From: Schizophyllum amplum
Lineage: Eukaryota > Basidiomycota > Agaricomycetes > Agaricales > Schizophyllaceae
Assembly (NCBI GenBank): GCA_007026445.1
Contig: VDMD01000064.1
Span: 62,001 to 126,000, forward strand
Direction: 5' to 3'
DNA: 64,000 nt
How positions within the stretch are numbered: position 1 is the first letter of the stretch; each line of letters starts with the position of its first letter. Below, one piece after another: positions 11,039 to 24,700 of the stretch. The translations under genes were made by a program, and so were the position numbers. The notes under the pieces are model-generated. The model saw nothing but the letters and a program-made list of their open reading frames with translations, was not told where the DNA came from and did not search any database.

Positions 11039-14000
11039 TCATGACACCAGAGCGGCCAGCCGCCTGAGGTGGGAGACGTTAAGATAGGCCGGCACGTACG
11101 TCTCGAGGCCTGACACCTCGCGAGGCAGGGGAAGCTCGTACGGCCCGACCTCCTCGGTCTCGGGGGAGAGTAGCAGATGGTCGTTGCGGTCGTTCGCCTG
11201 CACTCGTGAAGCGACAACTCGTAGAATCTCGGGCGATATCGGGTTCTAGGGTCATACGGTTAGCGACAATTCGTGCAGCGCTCGCGCTACGGCTCACCTC
11301 GTAATCTGCGACGTAGTAGTTCGTGCACATCCTCTGAATCTGCATGGGGCTGAGCATCCAGCAAACGTCGTAAATGATCTCGATGTCAGCGGGCGTCGCC
11401 TGTACGTTGCGTTAGCACGATCAGAGTTGTCTGCTCCACGGCAGCGCACCTTCTTCAGTTGCAATAGCTTCGTGGCCTGCATCAAGTGCTCCAATTGCAG
11501 CGTGCCCTCAGGCATGTCCTTGGACTTGCACCACTCCTCAATTCGCGTGATGTTGTACTGGATCTGCATGGCTACACCGTACATCAGCGACCCCATTTCG
11601 AGCGGGAATAAACCAGAATTGCATACCTCGCTTCCACGAAGAGAAGTTGCGACGCATCAAGAGGTCGTTGAAACTCGTCACGCCAATCAACTTGAGCAGC
11701 TCCGTCACAACTTGTTGAACGACGCTCTCCTCCATGTAGTACGACTTCAGACTGCGCCAGACCTTGTTCAACAGGTTGAGGATGTCATCCATGCTGTACG
11801 CCGGCTGGGTGTTCGTATTGAGAAGGCGGTTGAACAGGCGGCCGCCTCCGTCGCTCGACGTGAAGCCAGGCAAGCTCTGGCTTTCGATGAGCGCTGGGAT
11901 GACCATCTTGGACAGCTTCTTCTTGGTCTCGAGCATCCACGTGTGATAAATGTTGTACTCCAGACTGTCGAGGTCGTGCTTCACGACGGATACCAGGCGC
12001 TCGTAGTCGTTCCAGTCGAACGGACGGATCGCGTTCTCCTCGCCAGGGCCGATGCCTTGCAGCATGTCGCTTTCCGCGACGCAGATGAACGACAACATCT
12101 CGTGGACATTGGAGAGCCAGAAGATGCCCGGGATGATCGCGTCCTCGCCGCTGAATGACTGGAGAAGATATTAGTTATAGCAACTGCAGACAACAAAAGC
12201 TATGTTATGCTTACCATGACATGCGACTGGATGGTCTGCATGACGTTAGCAAGGAAGCGCTCGCTCTCCGCTATCAAGCCGTACTTCCACATCTCGTTCG
12301 TGACGAGGCTGATGAGGTTGGCGGGGAAGAGAATCTCCTTCACTGCTGCGGGGTTGCTCTGGCTCGGGGCCGGAATACGCAGACCGCGGATGAGGCCGTC
12401 GAGGACGTCTTCGTCGAGGCGCTTGACATCTTGCATGAGACGAATCTTCTCTTCCGCAGGATCCTCGTAGTCGCCGGTGTCGTGCTGAAGACCACGCTGC
12501 TTGAATCGCATGTAACCGTCCTCGCCGTTGTAGGCAACAGACACTGCGCGCGGGTTCAAGGCGTTGTCCTTGCGCACGTTCATGATCATCTCGTCGGTCG
12601 ATGTTCGCGAGTCGTATGGGTTGATCGCGTAGACTCCCGCAGAACTATGGCGGCGCTGGTGACGTTGGGGCGTGGCCTGCTCTGCGTTTCCGTTATTCCC
12701 GTTGGGTTGCTTGCCCGAACGCAGAGCAGGGGCAAATGTCGGGGATGGCGGTTCCATGCGGCTGCCCTTCGTGAGCGAGTTGAGAGCATTCGCGCGGTTG
12801 AGCTGCTCGCGGAGACTGCTGACTTCGCTCTTGAGAGTAGCGATGACGGAGTTGTCCTCTTGGCCACGGGCCTGCGTGGCGGCTGCGCTTTGCTGCTGAG
12901 CCTCCTCGAGGCGGGCAGCCTGGTGGATGAGGTCGTCCGTCAACTTTTGAATCGCTGCCTCCTTCTCCGCTGCTTTCGACAAGGCCTCTTCGAGTCGCTG
13001 CTCCACATCCGCCTTCGCCTTCAGCAGTTCATCGCGCTTCGACAGCTCAGCCTCGGATGTAGTCAATGCGGCCTGCAAGGATTTGGCGCGGCCATCTGCG
13101 TCCTCGTGCCTCGTCGTCCAGACCTGCAATTGTTGTTCCAACTGGGTGAGGCGGGTTTGTAACGCTTTCTTCTCCTCTGTGCGCTTTTGCAGTGTCTGAG
13201 TGAGCTCGACGACCTTGTTCTCCAAGGTGTATGAGATCTCCTTAAAGCGGTTGACAGAGCGAGCCTCGGCACGTAAAGCCTTCAATTCGCGACGAGCCAG
13301 ACGCCGCCGCATGCAGGATTGCAGATAGACGACGCGCTTGACGTCATACGATGCTGGCGACGAACAGATCTACAAAACGGTCAAGAGTGCATCTCAGGAC
13401 ACAAAGGATTGAACTCACTCTCCGCGGACGATGCTTTGGATTAGGCACGCGGCCTCGTATGTGCGAGCGTTCCGATGCGTTTGGCGTGCCCGACCACCGC
13501 GAATCTCTGGATGTTAGGCTTAGTAACGGGTGGGGTATCAAGTAGAACCATACGCACGGCTTTGAATCTGAACCACGAAATGACGAGTGTCAAGGAAATG
13601 CTTGCGGGCGAGATATCGGCGGATGCCCTTCTGCAGGCGGGAAACCGCGGTCTCGCGTCTGACGTGCTCGACAAGCTTCTTCGCGAGGATGCCTCTCCAC
13701 CATGTTTGTATCTTGATGGTCGCACGGCGCAGCTTCTGATACTTGTTGACAGCCAATCTACGACGCATGTTCTTCTGGACAACAGTGACCATGGAGTTAA
13801 GACGCTCAGAGCGAAGGGACTCCAGCGCCGCCAGCATGCCCGCTCGGAAGAAAATCTTCGTCTTGCCATGCTGGTACTTGTCAGAGTCGTTGATGGTGTT
13901 GTCCAGGATGAGAGTACAGAGTTTGCGCAAGTCCAAAGACTGTATCATCGGCTGCCAGACAGTTGACGGCACGAGCATGTAGTACCTGCAAGACGTTGAG

Positions 14001-16629
14001 ATCCGAGTGGATATTATTACAGGTGACGTACCGCTCAGCGAACTCCTCGTATGTCCATCGCGATGGATAACCCGCGCAACTGATACGAATGGTCTCGAGG
14101 ACACCGCAGGCGCGAAGTTGGCCAAGGACCTGTTGGGGTTGGAACTCCCACGGCTTTTTCAGCTCGTTCGGCTTGATGCAACGGATATAATGGACGTTGG
14201 TAACATGCAAGGTGTCCATAAGAGTGATCAGGGACGCCTTGAAGATCGAGCCTTGCGTAGGCTTCTTGGCGGAGAGCCCACGTTTGGGTGCAGATGAGGT
14301 GTTCGACCCGACGAATGACTGCCGTCCAGGGTCGGGGATGACGGACGAGCGCCTAGAGCCACCGCTGCCAGAGTCTGAGCCAGCGCCCACGTTAGGGCTA
14401 TCCATAGATCTTGTCGAGTTCAGGGCCGCGTCGAGAACCTCCTTCAAGAAGGGGTTCTTGGTGGCGGCTAAGAGCGCCATGTGTTCGTCTGGCACGGTAT
14501 CCCTGTTCTTCTCCAAGAACCCTTCGGCCTCGTAGGTCACGTCGTGAGCATAATGAGCGATTGTGAATGCAGAGTTGCCGAACCGCGGCTTCTTGAACAC
14601 GTCCTTGTTCGCGGGCTTGAGAAGCTGGGTATTCAGTTTTTGGAGGAAAGAGGCGTCACTGCCGGAAGGCAGGCGAGACTCTTCATCGAGGAGAGCAAGA
14701 ACACCCAATTTCCCTTCAATAACGTCGATGCATGGCTGGTTGTCGGAGAAGTCGATGAAGGTCCAGTTGATCTCTTCTTTGACATACTCCTCCTGCTCGA
14801 GCTTGAACACGTGCGAGTTGAACTGCGGAAAGCCACATGTTAGACAGGGTGACAGGTCTAGACGGCAAACGCACCTCCTGCTGAAGCTTCTCGTTCGCGT
14901 AATTGATGCTGAACTGCTCGAACGAGTTCTACCAAGGCGTGAGCATGATGATGCGCATGTACAACGACAAGAACGTACCTTCTTGAAATGTTCGAATCCG
15001 TAGATATCCAAGACACCGATGAACATCTCGGCCCGTTCAGCAGCGTCGCCGTTCTCCCCCGCCAAACTCTCGTTGACGATCGCGACGAGCCACTCGAACA
15101 TGCATGCATAGACGAATTTCGCAACACTGTCTCGTACGACCGTAGCCTGGGCAGCGTTCAGCGCAGACACGATCTTCTCTGAACGTGTCGTGATCTGCTT
15201 CTTGATCGTCCACTTCTTAAACTCTGCGAGGTCGACACCCATGAAGCGCGTCGCAAGTAGTAAAGACGTGTCGCCGTCGTCCAATGTGGCATCGTTGCGC
15301 ATTTGGGTGATTTTGACGTTGCCGAGGTGCAGGATGGCAGCCAGAAGACGGAATACGGCCCATTGCTTGTCGATACTGATGCCCACTGTCGACAGTGCCT
15401 GCTGAGTCGCGCGGAACTCTTCAGAGTCGTCGACGCCGTTGATAGGTGTGGACGAGGAACCGCCTAGCTTGAGGTACGCGAACTTGGACGTGTCGGTGTC
15501 CAACCCGAGGTCCTTTCGCTCCTTGGACGGCGCTCCAGCACAGAGTTGATAGAAGATATGATAGTTGCGTTCGGTGAGTGATTGGAACACGATACGGGCG
15601 CGCTCGAGAAGGTAAGTCCGTATGCGCGCTCCGACAATTTCTTGATGACCGTCAAATAGAATCTGTGGTGCGTGTGAGCGAATGACGCTTATAATTTATT
15701 GGGGGCGCACTTGTATGTACTTCCCGAACCGAGATGAGTTGTCGTTACGCGTCGTCTTCGCATTACCGAAGGATTCGAGTATGGGGTTTGTCGCAAGGAT
15801 TTGACGCTCAATCTCGCTGGAGTCATCCAAAGAGACCTTGAGGGATCTCTTGGTCGGTGCATCTGGTGGGTTCACGGAAGCGAGATAACGCATGATGAAC
15901 TTGGCCTATACATGCGTTGAGCGAATAGCAGTTGGGAGAAGGCCGTTGGGACGCACCGACTCCGTTTTTCCGGCACCACTGCTCAAGGTCAGACACGCAT
16001 AGACGACAGAGACCGTGCTCATACCTCTCTCCGGATACGATGATTGTCTGGCCCATTCCGTCCTTGCGCATGGCCGTGTACGCGTCCTCTGCGATTGCAA
16101 ACAAGTGAGGCTCGAGCTCCCCCCTTTTGCGGCCGGAGTACGCTCTGATAACTTCGGGTCCATAGAGAGTGACGCGCTGGAAAGGATTGACAGCTATGAG
16201 GACGATGCCGCTGTATGTATATATACTGTGCTGCGCGTAGCGATTCCGTATGGTGTGGAGGACTGCAGATAGTGAGCCTTCGGTCTGATGAAGATAGCAA
16301 AGCACGCACCGGACGGTTCGTTCAAGTGGGAAAGCGTGGCGAGATCGTCCGCCGTTTCCAGCAGCGGTGGGTTGCGCAGCGGCGGCAGTCCTTCCTTCCC
16401 GCTCTTGATGTCTTTTCCAGTTGTGTTAATCGTGAGCTCCTGTGGTAAGCGTGAGTGGGACAATGGCTGGAGCGCGCAGTCTCCCGACCTTGCCGTGCTG
16501 GTCAACAAAGACGAGCTTGATGGTGTCGTCGGCGCCCTTGGTTACTGAGGTGACCTCTGCGGATATCCAAGCCTGGTCCTTGTCCTCGAACCAAACGCGA
16601 GTGCCCTTGCTGTATATATGTTCCGCCAT
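11039..16629 (-). CDS. Class V myosin heavy chain
   Basis: Actin-based motor that carries secretory vesicles and organelles to the hyphal tip. From ATG 16629 the protein shows an SH3-like N-terminus ([15 protein letters not shown]), then the motor domain: P-loop [10 protein letters not shown] formed across an intron, switch [11 protein letters not shown], switch [17 protein letters not shown], and the actin-binding [12 protein letters not shown] motifs follow ([49 protein letters not shown]), then a heptad-rich coiled coil (about 12800-13300) and the C-terminal DIL cargo-binding domain ([14 protein letters not shown] ... [20 protein letters not shown]), ending LRRLAALVS. Length (about 1600 residues) is normal for fungal Myo2-type proteins. 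No frame breaks were found despite more than ten introns. Confidence 0.95.
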
Positions 16630-16793
16630 GGCGACTGCTGGGCGCTCGCAGACGCGCCGAACGACGAGCAAAGGAGAGAATGCGGTTCACGTCCAACTGC
16701 CGAATCTGTTCCCGCGCCCGACGCGGCCCCGGCAAACGCCGGATATGTTTAACCACATAAGTCCCGGCGGTTGGCCAGTCGTTGAGCTGAGCA
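16630..16793. promoter_or_regulatory. 164-bp divergent intergenic region (myosin V / BRE4-like)
   Basis: Lies between the start codons of myosin V (-) and the ArAE/BRE4-like gene (+). The start of the + gene is the first ATG giving a good membrane protein but has no independent support, so the gap could be somewhat different. Confidence 0.3.
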
Positions 16794-19700
16794 ATGCCCC
16801 TCAGCGCATTTCTCACCTCCTTATTCTCCCGCAGACTACTCGCCCGCACGCTCTCTACGTTTATTTGCTCGCTTATCATTGTCTTCCGTCCCTTTTCCCG
16901 CCTAGGCGGCCAATGGGCTTTTCTTGCTCTCACGATTAAGGAGCTGCATTTTTCAGCCCAAGATACTCTAGCGCAACAACTTGAGGCGACCGTACTGCAT
17001 GTCTCTGGCGGTCTCTTTGGGCTCGGGCTCTCAACTCTCGCGAAATATTTCACGTCCCTGGTCACGGACTCAGTCAATGCACGAGCTTTGCCGGCTATAT
17101 TCCTCGTCTTGATCTGCTTCTTCGGTATGCTTCTCACCTTCTAAATAGCACGAAGGGCGTTAATAGCATGAAAGGGGGAGGCTTGAAAAGTCGCCTTCCC
17201 CGTCTAACGGGAGCAGCGCGTATCATCATGTTCATGGCGGTATGGCTGCTGATGGAAGACGTAGGCAAGACGCAGGTCAGCAATTCTCGATATCTTTCAC
17301 AATGCCACATCGTCCCATTGACTCGTACACAGGTGGTGCTTCCCGAAGCAGGCAATTTTCTATGGATCACGTTGACGGCTTCGATCACCTCTCTAGTCGC
17401 GAGTATGATTCTGCTGAGATGGTCGTCCGTCGCCGTGGCTCGAGTCGCTACAGCCGCTCTGACAAGGGTGCATCAATGTCTCTCGAACAGCCTGAACAGC
17501 GCATTCTCTGAGGGTCCCGGTCGTGTATCACTCGACCGAAGTCTCCTCAGCGACTTGCTCAAGTTGACGATTCAACTCAACACTGCGTATCACCAAACTG
17601 CCTTCGAGCTCCGTCTTGGCCACGTTGGAGGTCAGAGTTTGCGGCGTCTGCTAGCGATACGTGACCTAACGTACCCCAGTCAAGCCGCTCAAGCCTCTTG
17701 TCTTTGTCATAGAGCAACTCAGGCGTGATCTGTCCTGGGGGATGTCCTTCCCTCGAATACCTCATCAAACAACGGAGTCTGTGGACGCCGAAATCATTCA
17801 CTCCTTTCGGGACCCTGCTGTGGAGCTAGGCGAGGCCATATTGGAGTCCGTGGACGTTGTTAAGCGCATCATCAGCCTATGCTACAATCACGCCCTCAAG
17901 ACAGTAAAACTGGACAAGGAGAAGACCGAACTCGAAGACGCCAGTATGCATCTTAGCGTCGCTATAGTCGCTGCACGCAACAAACTGAGAGACATCTGCG
18001 ATGGGCTCGACGTACAACACGCGGGCACGCTCGATGGGCACTTCGGCCTTCCTCAGGAAGTGTTCGATCTGTGTTTGCTGGTCATCTCTCTTCTGCAGGT
18101 CGACAGCTTGTCTGTAACTTTCATTCGCCGTCTGACCGCCCCTCAGATGGCTAACTCGATGCGTCACACCATCCACATTGTCGAAGATGTTGTGTCATTG
18201 TACGAAACGTCGCCGATTCGACTATACTACCCGCGATTCACAGCGGCATGGCTCGGCGTCGCGCCGGCAAGCATCATCCATGAGGACGGGGAACAAGTCA
18301 CGGACCAGGCCGACACGCCCGTCTACATGAACATGAGCGAGACCCTGGAAAACCTCACCATTCAGAACATCGACGAGGACGACGAAGACTTGCCGAGAAA
18401 GAAACGGATCGTTGCTTCAGGCCATCCGCTATCGTACCGGTGGTGGTCTTCGCTGCTTAGATCTGCGTGGAATCAGAGGGCCACCATGCGCTATCGCCTG
18501 ATTTTCTCCGAGGTCTTGAGAAGCCTGCTGCACTCCAGCCACGTGAAGCACGCGCTTAAGAACGCATTGGGCGTGGCGCTGTTGAGCATACCTGCGTTTC
18601 TAGCCAACGGCTCGCCAGGTGCGTACCCCTGCGCCTTTGGTCGAAGCGCACTCATCGGACTCTGTAGGCAGGCGTTGGTTCGCCGACTGGCACGGCCAGT
18701 GGATGGTCATCAGCTTCATATGGGTCCACGAAATCAACGTGGGGCAGACATGGCGTGTTGGATATCTTCGCTTCGTGAGTCTATCGACTTCCGGTCCGAC
18801 CTTCGAATTTGTACCTATGATGCTATCGTCCAGTGGGGCACGGTCCTGGGCGCAACTTACGGATACATCGTATGTTCTTCTACTGGATAGCATGCATTTT
18901 CTAATCTCCATGCTGCAGGCGACCGTCATAAGCGGACAGAATCCTTATTTGATCGTGTTCTTCGTCACCGTCAGTAATCAACCCTTTGGTGGGCGGACCT
19001 GCGCTCACCGGAACCAAAGTTGGCAGAACTCCCACTCAGCTATATAGTCATCAACACGACCGTCCCCAGTCTCGGTGTTGTAGGGTGCGCGTTAACGTTT
19101 GCTCTTTAACAGGGATTAATCCTGTCCAGGTCCATAACGCTCCCTCCCCTCATCTTGCTCAAGTATATTGTTCCGGATGTCAAAACCTCGGATATCAGTA
19201 CGCCCGTCCTTTCTATATGAGCCTACTCAGCTGATGGACACGCCAGTGCTCGCTGTCCAACGCACTATCACTATCGTGGCGGGCATCATCGCCGCTCAAG
19301 CTATCAATAATATATTCCCGCGCCACAGTCGAGTAACTACCTTGACTTCGAACGCGCTCGCATATAGCTAACATGCGCACATAGATATTGTTCCTTGACG
19401 GGATCAGCCGTACTTTAAGACTCATGACCGAGCTATACATGGTCTTGAGCCGGCAAGTCAAGAAACTTTCATTATTTCCTTCAGCTCACAAGCGACGCAG
19501 CGACTTATTCCATACTGGCCATCTATCTTCATCATTCGAGAAGCGCAAGACCATCAAACTGGAACTCAGCATCCGGAACTCCCTACATCGCCTATCCCTC
19601 CTCATGACTACAATGAACGACGAGTTAAGCCTCGTACCGGTAAGAGAGGTCTTTGACATACTGATGTCCTCTTTCTGATAACTCAATCCAGAAACCCATG

Positions 19701-20171
19701 CGTCGATATCGACAACTGCTTGTGATACTACAAAACCTACTGGACGTCCTGTCGGGCATCCGCAAGGCGCGCGAGAATATACCCAGAAAGGAGACCGTCA
19801 ACGCCGTCATCGCCCAGCGGCGCGAGCTCGTCTCCTGCGTCTGCGTCTCGCTCTTCGCCTGCGAGCAAGTATACCGCGTGCGGCAGCCGCTTCCGCAGTA
19901 CCTTCCATCCTCTCGTCAAGCCGTGCAAACACTGGAGCGCCACATTGAAGAGCATATCAAGGAGACACAGGAAAGCGAGACCGTCGACGCCCTCGGTTTG
20001 TCCCTCATATATGCCTTCGCGGAGATCGACCTGCTACGAGATTTAGCGGAGAGGTTGGAGGAGTTGCTGGACGTGACGAAGCAGCTGTTCGGGTCGCACT
20101 CGTGGTTCACACTGGACGAGGGCGGTTCGACCATTCGGATGGGGCTTCATGCGCAGGTGGGACTGGACTAG
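16794..20171 (+). CDS. BRE4-like multi-spanning membrane protein (ArAE_2_N / FUSC / DUF2421)
   Basis: A large protein with an N-terminal block of membrane helices (LLARTLSTFICSLIIVF; ALPAIFLVLICFFG; IIMFMAVWLLMED; FLWITLTASITSLVASMILL), a long central soluble part, and a second membrane block with the FUSC-type motif FADWHGQWMVISFIWVHE followed by GQTWRVGYLR. The C-terminal third is soluble and helical (DLLRDLAERLEELLDV), ending GLHAQVGLD. This two-block layout is that of fungal aromatic-acid-exporter/aluminium-activated-malate-transporter relatives such as yeast Bre4; substrate and membrane are not known from sequence. At least eight short introns were traced (e.g. after KTQ at 17277, at 18620, and at 18780). 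The intron 1 acceptor is uncertain. Confidence 0.78.
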
Positions 20172-20405
20172 CGTACACGCGAGACGAATAATGCACTGTA
20201 ATCACCTGGTGGTAATAAATGTTTGACGATGTAATCCGTTGTGGGTCCCGATCAATGTGGAGATGCCAAGCCGCGGCGACGAGGCTCATTTCGCTTACGT
20301 TGGCAGTGCCCTCCTTCAGCTTCAGTCTCCATCTTGTCCCGCACGCTCACCAACTCGCCGTTGTCGTTTGTTGTGCTGTCACTCTTTTCCTTCATTCTCT
20401 CTACG

Positions 20406-21473
20406 ATGGTTGCCTTCACCGCCCTCACTGCATCGTTGCTGCTCAGCACGCTCGTCTCCGCCCAGTCGGATGACACCGCCCTCCAAATTGAGGCCATCAA
20501 GGCGCATTTCAGCAACGCCGGCCTCGTCCCCGACCTCCTCGAGTCCTTTGAGCCGCAGGGCACGCTCACCTTGAACTTTGATGGTACGCATCGTTCTACG
20601 CGACTGGCATGCTTTGCTTACGAGGCGCCAGGTGTTGGCGACATTACTCCCGGCCAGGCGCTGAGCGCGGACCGTAAGTAGCATGCGGTTGCCAAGGCGA
20701 ACTTCTGCTAACTTCACTCAGAGGTCGCCCCCGTCCCCACACTCACCATCTCGACGTCAAACTCGTCCGCCACGTCCGGTGCTTTCACTGTTGCGATGGT
20801 CGACGCCGACATTGTTGGGTCTGACGAGTCCTCGGTCACCCGCCACTGGCTTGTTAACGGTGACACCATCGATGGTGAGTGACGAACGATGTAGACGTGT
20901 CCTGTGCTCATGCACAGCAGGCTCTTCCGTGTCCAACTCGTCTGCCACGCCCATCACGGACTACGCTGGCCCTGGACCTGCGGAAGGCTCTGGCGCACAT
21001 CGGTAGGTCGAATGGCCAGGGTTCTACTTCGAAAGCTAATGGTCTGGTGAAGCTACGTGGTGCTCGTTTACGCTCAGCCCGAATCTTTCTCGCCACCGTC
21101 CGAGCTTTCCCAGTCCGGAGCGGCCGTTGAGAAGTACGACTTCAAGAACTACGTGTCCAGCAGTGGCCTTGGCCCGCTTCTCGCGGTATGTATGCGGTTA
21201 AAACGTTGAAATAAGACGCTAAACAGCTGGCAGGCGAACTACTTTACGGTCGAGGCAGGCACGTCTACGGTGACGGTCTCTGAGACGTCTGCTGTCGAGT
21301 CGAGCACCCTGTCGGCGTCTGCGACGGGCTCTGACACTGCTTCTGGTTCGGGTAGTGCCACTGATTCCGCTGCGGATGCCGCTGCGACGAACGAGAACGG
21401 TGCTGCGTCCATGACCGGTAGCGGCGTGGTGTCTGTAGTTATGGCTGGGTTCGTTGCACTCGCTGTTCTGTAA
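20406..21473 (+). CDS. Secreted PEBP-like protein with GPI-anchor signal
   Basis: Starts MVAFTALTASLLLSTLVSAQ, a clear signal peptide. The core resembles the phosphatidylethanolamine-binding protein fold: FTVAMVDADIVGSDES, TRHWLVNGDTI, then GPGPAEGSGAHRYVVLVYAQ (the G-x-HRY-V motif) and PESFSPP. It ends with a Ser/Ala/Thr-rich stretch and a hydrophobic tail (VVSVVMAGFVALAVL), the form of a GPI-attachment signal, so the product is probably bound to plasma membrane or cell wall. Exon 1 is 20406-20583; three or four more introns follow, with small exons. PEBPs bind lipids or inhibit proteases; which applies here is unknown. The signal, core motifs and tail are seen; the family call is from motif knowledge. 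Confidence 0.75.
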
Positions 21474-21736
21474 ACATACCACGTAGAACACGACGGACAT
21501 ATTTCACGTACACGTACAGTAACTGGTCAGTAATTTGAGCGAGAGCCTGGTGACTGAAAAGAGTCCGAATCGCGAGGTCCAAGCAAAGCACTCGTTGTTT
21601 ACCAGGAACCCTAGCGACGAGAAGTCAGTATTCGGTCTCCCATTGTCTACATATTCATTCATTCACGGCTACCACCGCCGCCTCCCTCATTCTCAACCGC
21701 TTTCTGCTCGTCGTCCGTAACGACGACTAGGCTGTC

Positions 21737-24700
21737 ATGGACAGCATCTTCGGCCGCAAGAAGGGCAGACCCCGCCAGGCCTCGCTTACCGGCGATCTCA
21801 ACGACCGCTCTGTCCCATACGACCGCCTTCCCGCTTCGCCTCGAGCGCCTGTATCCGTAGGCACGACGTCCCAAGGCATACGCAGCCAGATATCGGCACC
21901 CATCACGAACCCTACGCTCACTGCAAATGGCACGGAACTCAACAAGTTCAGCATGCAGCGCAACAAGGCCGAGCGCGACAGGCTCTACGAACAAGCAGGT
22001 ATCGCGCGCCCTGGATCGCCTGCTGCGTCCATATCCACCTCCGACTCCCATACCCTCTACTCTGATTCCATGTCGCCCTCCGCCTCAACCAGCAAGCTCC
22101 AGAAGAGCGCGCAGGGCCGGCGGCTCAGAAGCAGTGAAGCCTCCTCCACCAGTTCCCGCGAAGTCAGAACATGGCTGACTTTGGCCACTTCACCCCGGCA
22201 ACCCCCAACCAGTCCAACGCTACCGTGCGTCCCATGTCCGGCATGACCAGCAGGTCCGCCAATCGCGACTCCAAGTACGCCCCGTCCATGATCACCTCCG
22301 ACTCGCATCAATCCCACCTATCGCACTTCTACCACCGCCACGGGGATCGCGACGAAGACTTCTACTTCCCCCGCCCCGACAATGACGAGGAGATTGAGGC
22401 CATGTTTGAGAACGTGCGCCAAGTTCGCGGCCTTGGCGAGTTGCCGCAGATGAACATCGACCGCAAGTGGATCATGGTGTACAGCGATGCCCAAATGCGC
22501 TTCAACGAGAGCAAGAAAGAAGAACAGCAGGCCCGCAAACAGGATTCTGGACAGCAGGGACAGACTCCAGAGTCGCCTGAGTGGTTCATCAAGAAGTTCT
22601 TGGACAGGACTATTACAGCAGAGCAAGCGAGCGGGCTTCTGGTCTGTCTTCGCAACAAAGAGCTTAGGTGCGTATTTTCCCAGGTACTACGTCGGGCGCT
22701 CATACGCGTGCAGCTGGTTTAAGCACTTTATCGAACTACAAGGGACATCTGTACTGGGCCAGACATTGGGGCACATCAGTCGAAAGGGCGGATCGCGCCG
22801 CGATGCGGATGTTCAGCTGGAGTACAAGGTGGTCATGGGACTGAAGCAAATCCTCAACAATCCGGTGCGCCTTTCATCTTGACACGCAAAGCGAAGTATC
22901 TGACGGGCTCTCAGGCAGCGACGCACGAGGCTCTCACCCACAGCCAGATCATTATTCAAATCGCCTCCTCTCTCAACTCACCGCATCTTCCGACTCGCAA
23001 ACTTGCTCTAGATCTCCTGTCCTTCTTGGTATACTGGAATGACGGCGAGCCTCTCGAGCAGGTCGTCACCGCACTCGAGGCCCTGAGCACTTCCAATAAT
23101 GAGGGCAGTGGATGTTACGATTTCTGGTTCAAGTCCATGGAGAACTCGCTGAGTGGACGCGGCAAGATGGGAAGCCTTGTTGGCGCGAGTGACGAAATCC
23201 GCCGAGCCGGGACCGACAGTTCTCTGAACGATTACGCTGTCCGTGAAGCCTCGTTCGTAGCAATAAGCCGCTGATTATCCCTCCAGCTCTCTAATCTCGT
23301 CCTCGTCAACGGCATCATGCGCCAGACGGACGACCTCGACTTGCGGTTGCACCACCGATCCCAAATGGAATCCGCTGGTTTGCAGCGCATCATCGCCCTC
23401 TGTCACGACTTCGGCGTCCCGACAATAGAGAAGCAACTTCGCATCCTGAAGAACTGCATCGACGAGGACGAAGCCAAGCTGCGAGAGCGTCTCGATCATG
23501 AAATCCTGCGTGACCTGAACAATCCGAACGATGTCTTCAACGCGATTTTCAGCAAGACCCAGTCGAGCAAAGCGGGCCACTACTTCTTGTCCATCATGCA
23601 GCACCTATTGCTCATCCGGGAGGAAGGCCCGCCCATGGTGCACTATTACCAGCTCATCGACTCCGTCGTGTCGGATGTCGTGCTCAACAAGAAGCTGGCC
23701 GGTGCAGAGCAGCGCTTGGGGCACTCCGTCGACCGTATCATCTCCCAGTTCAATGAAGCGGACCGCTACCAGGTCATCGAGGAGGATGCTGCGAAATCGC
23801 GAATGGAAGCGACGAGGCTCCGGCTCGAGCGGGACACGCTCGCCGAAGAGATCTCGCAGGGAGAAGAGGGCATGGTCGGACGGCTGAAGGCGTCCCTCGC
23901 ACACATGGAGGGCAAGCTGAACGTGTCCAGGGAGACCACCGCCCGTCTTCAAGCGCAGAACGAGACACAGCGCGTCGCGTACGAGGAGCGCATCGCCCAA
24001 CTCGAGGCGCAGATTATGGAGCTCTTCCGGATGCTCAAGGAGGTCGGCAAGGACGTCGAGACGATCATCAACGATGCTGGTCTGGTCAGCACGTCCGGAG
24101 GCATGGATCGCAAGACTCTCGTCGAGCATCTTGAGAGAAACTGGCAGCGGACCAAGACCATCGGCATTCTGGAGGGCAGGGACAGCGTGCCACCGAAGCG
24201 CAAGAAGCGCCCTGGAATGCAGAATGGTGACGATGATGACGAGGACGACTTGGACGCGACGCCGGGCAAGGCCGGCTCGAAGCGAGGCAAGGGACGTAAG
24301 AAGGGCAAGCCTATGGAGGTTTTGGACGAGAATGGCAGGGTCTCGCAATTCATGGACGCGGACGATGAAGATGCGGAAGAGCAGGTACAGCAGCAGTTGG
24401 CCGCGGGTGTCAAAATGGTATGTTTTCGCAGGTGCTCTGCGTTGCGCAATACTCATTATTTTGATCGACCAGTACTCCCCATCTTTGTCGAATTCGCGCA
24501 GTATCCGTGGATCCCCACGACGCACTGAGCGGCCACCACTGGGGCCTGGTCCAAACAGTCCATTTGGTGTCAATCAGCGCCTGCTTCCCGGTGCGGATGG
24601 CGTGCCGAGGTCATCGCCCCTTGCAGCAAACGGCGACGAAGGTAGCGACATTGACAGCTCCTACCGTCATACCGGTTCTACTACCGTTACAGACGATACG

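Noticed and set aside
12155..13162. 335-codon open frame on + opposite the myosin V tail
   Set aside because: Shadow of the myosin coding strand in GC-rich DNA; no domain, while the - strand shows a continuous coiled coil.
23605..24573. 322-codon open frame on - opposite formin
   Set aside because: Antisense to the formin coiled-coil region; composition is the mirror of the real gene and no motifs are present.
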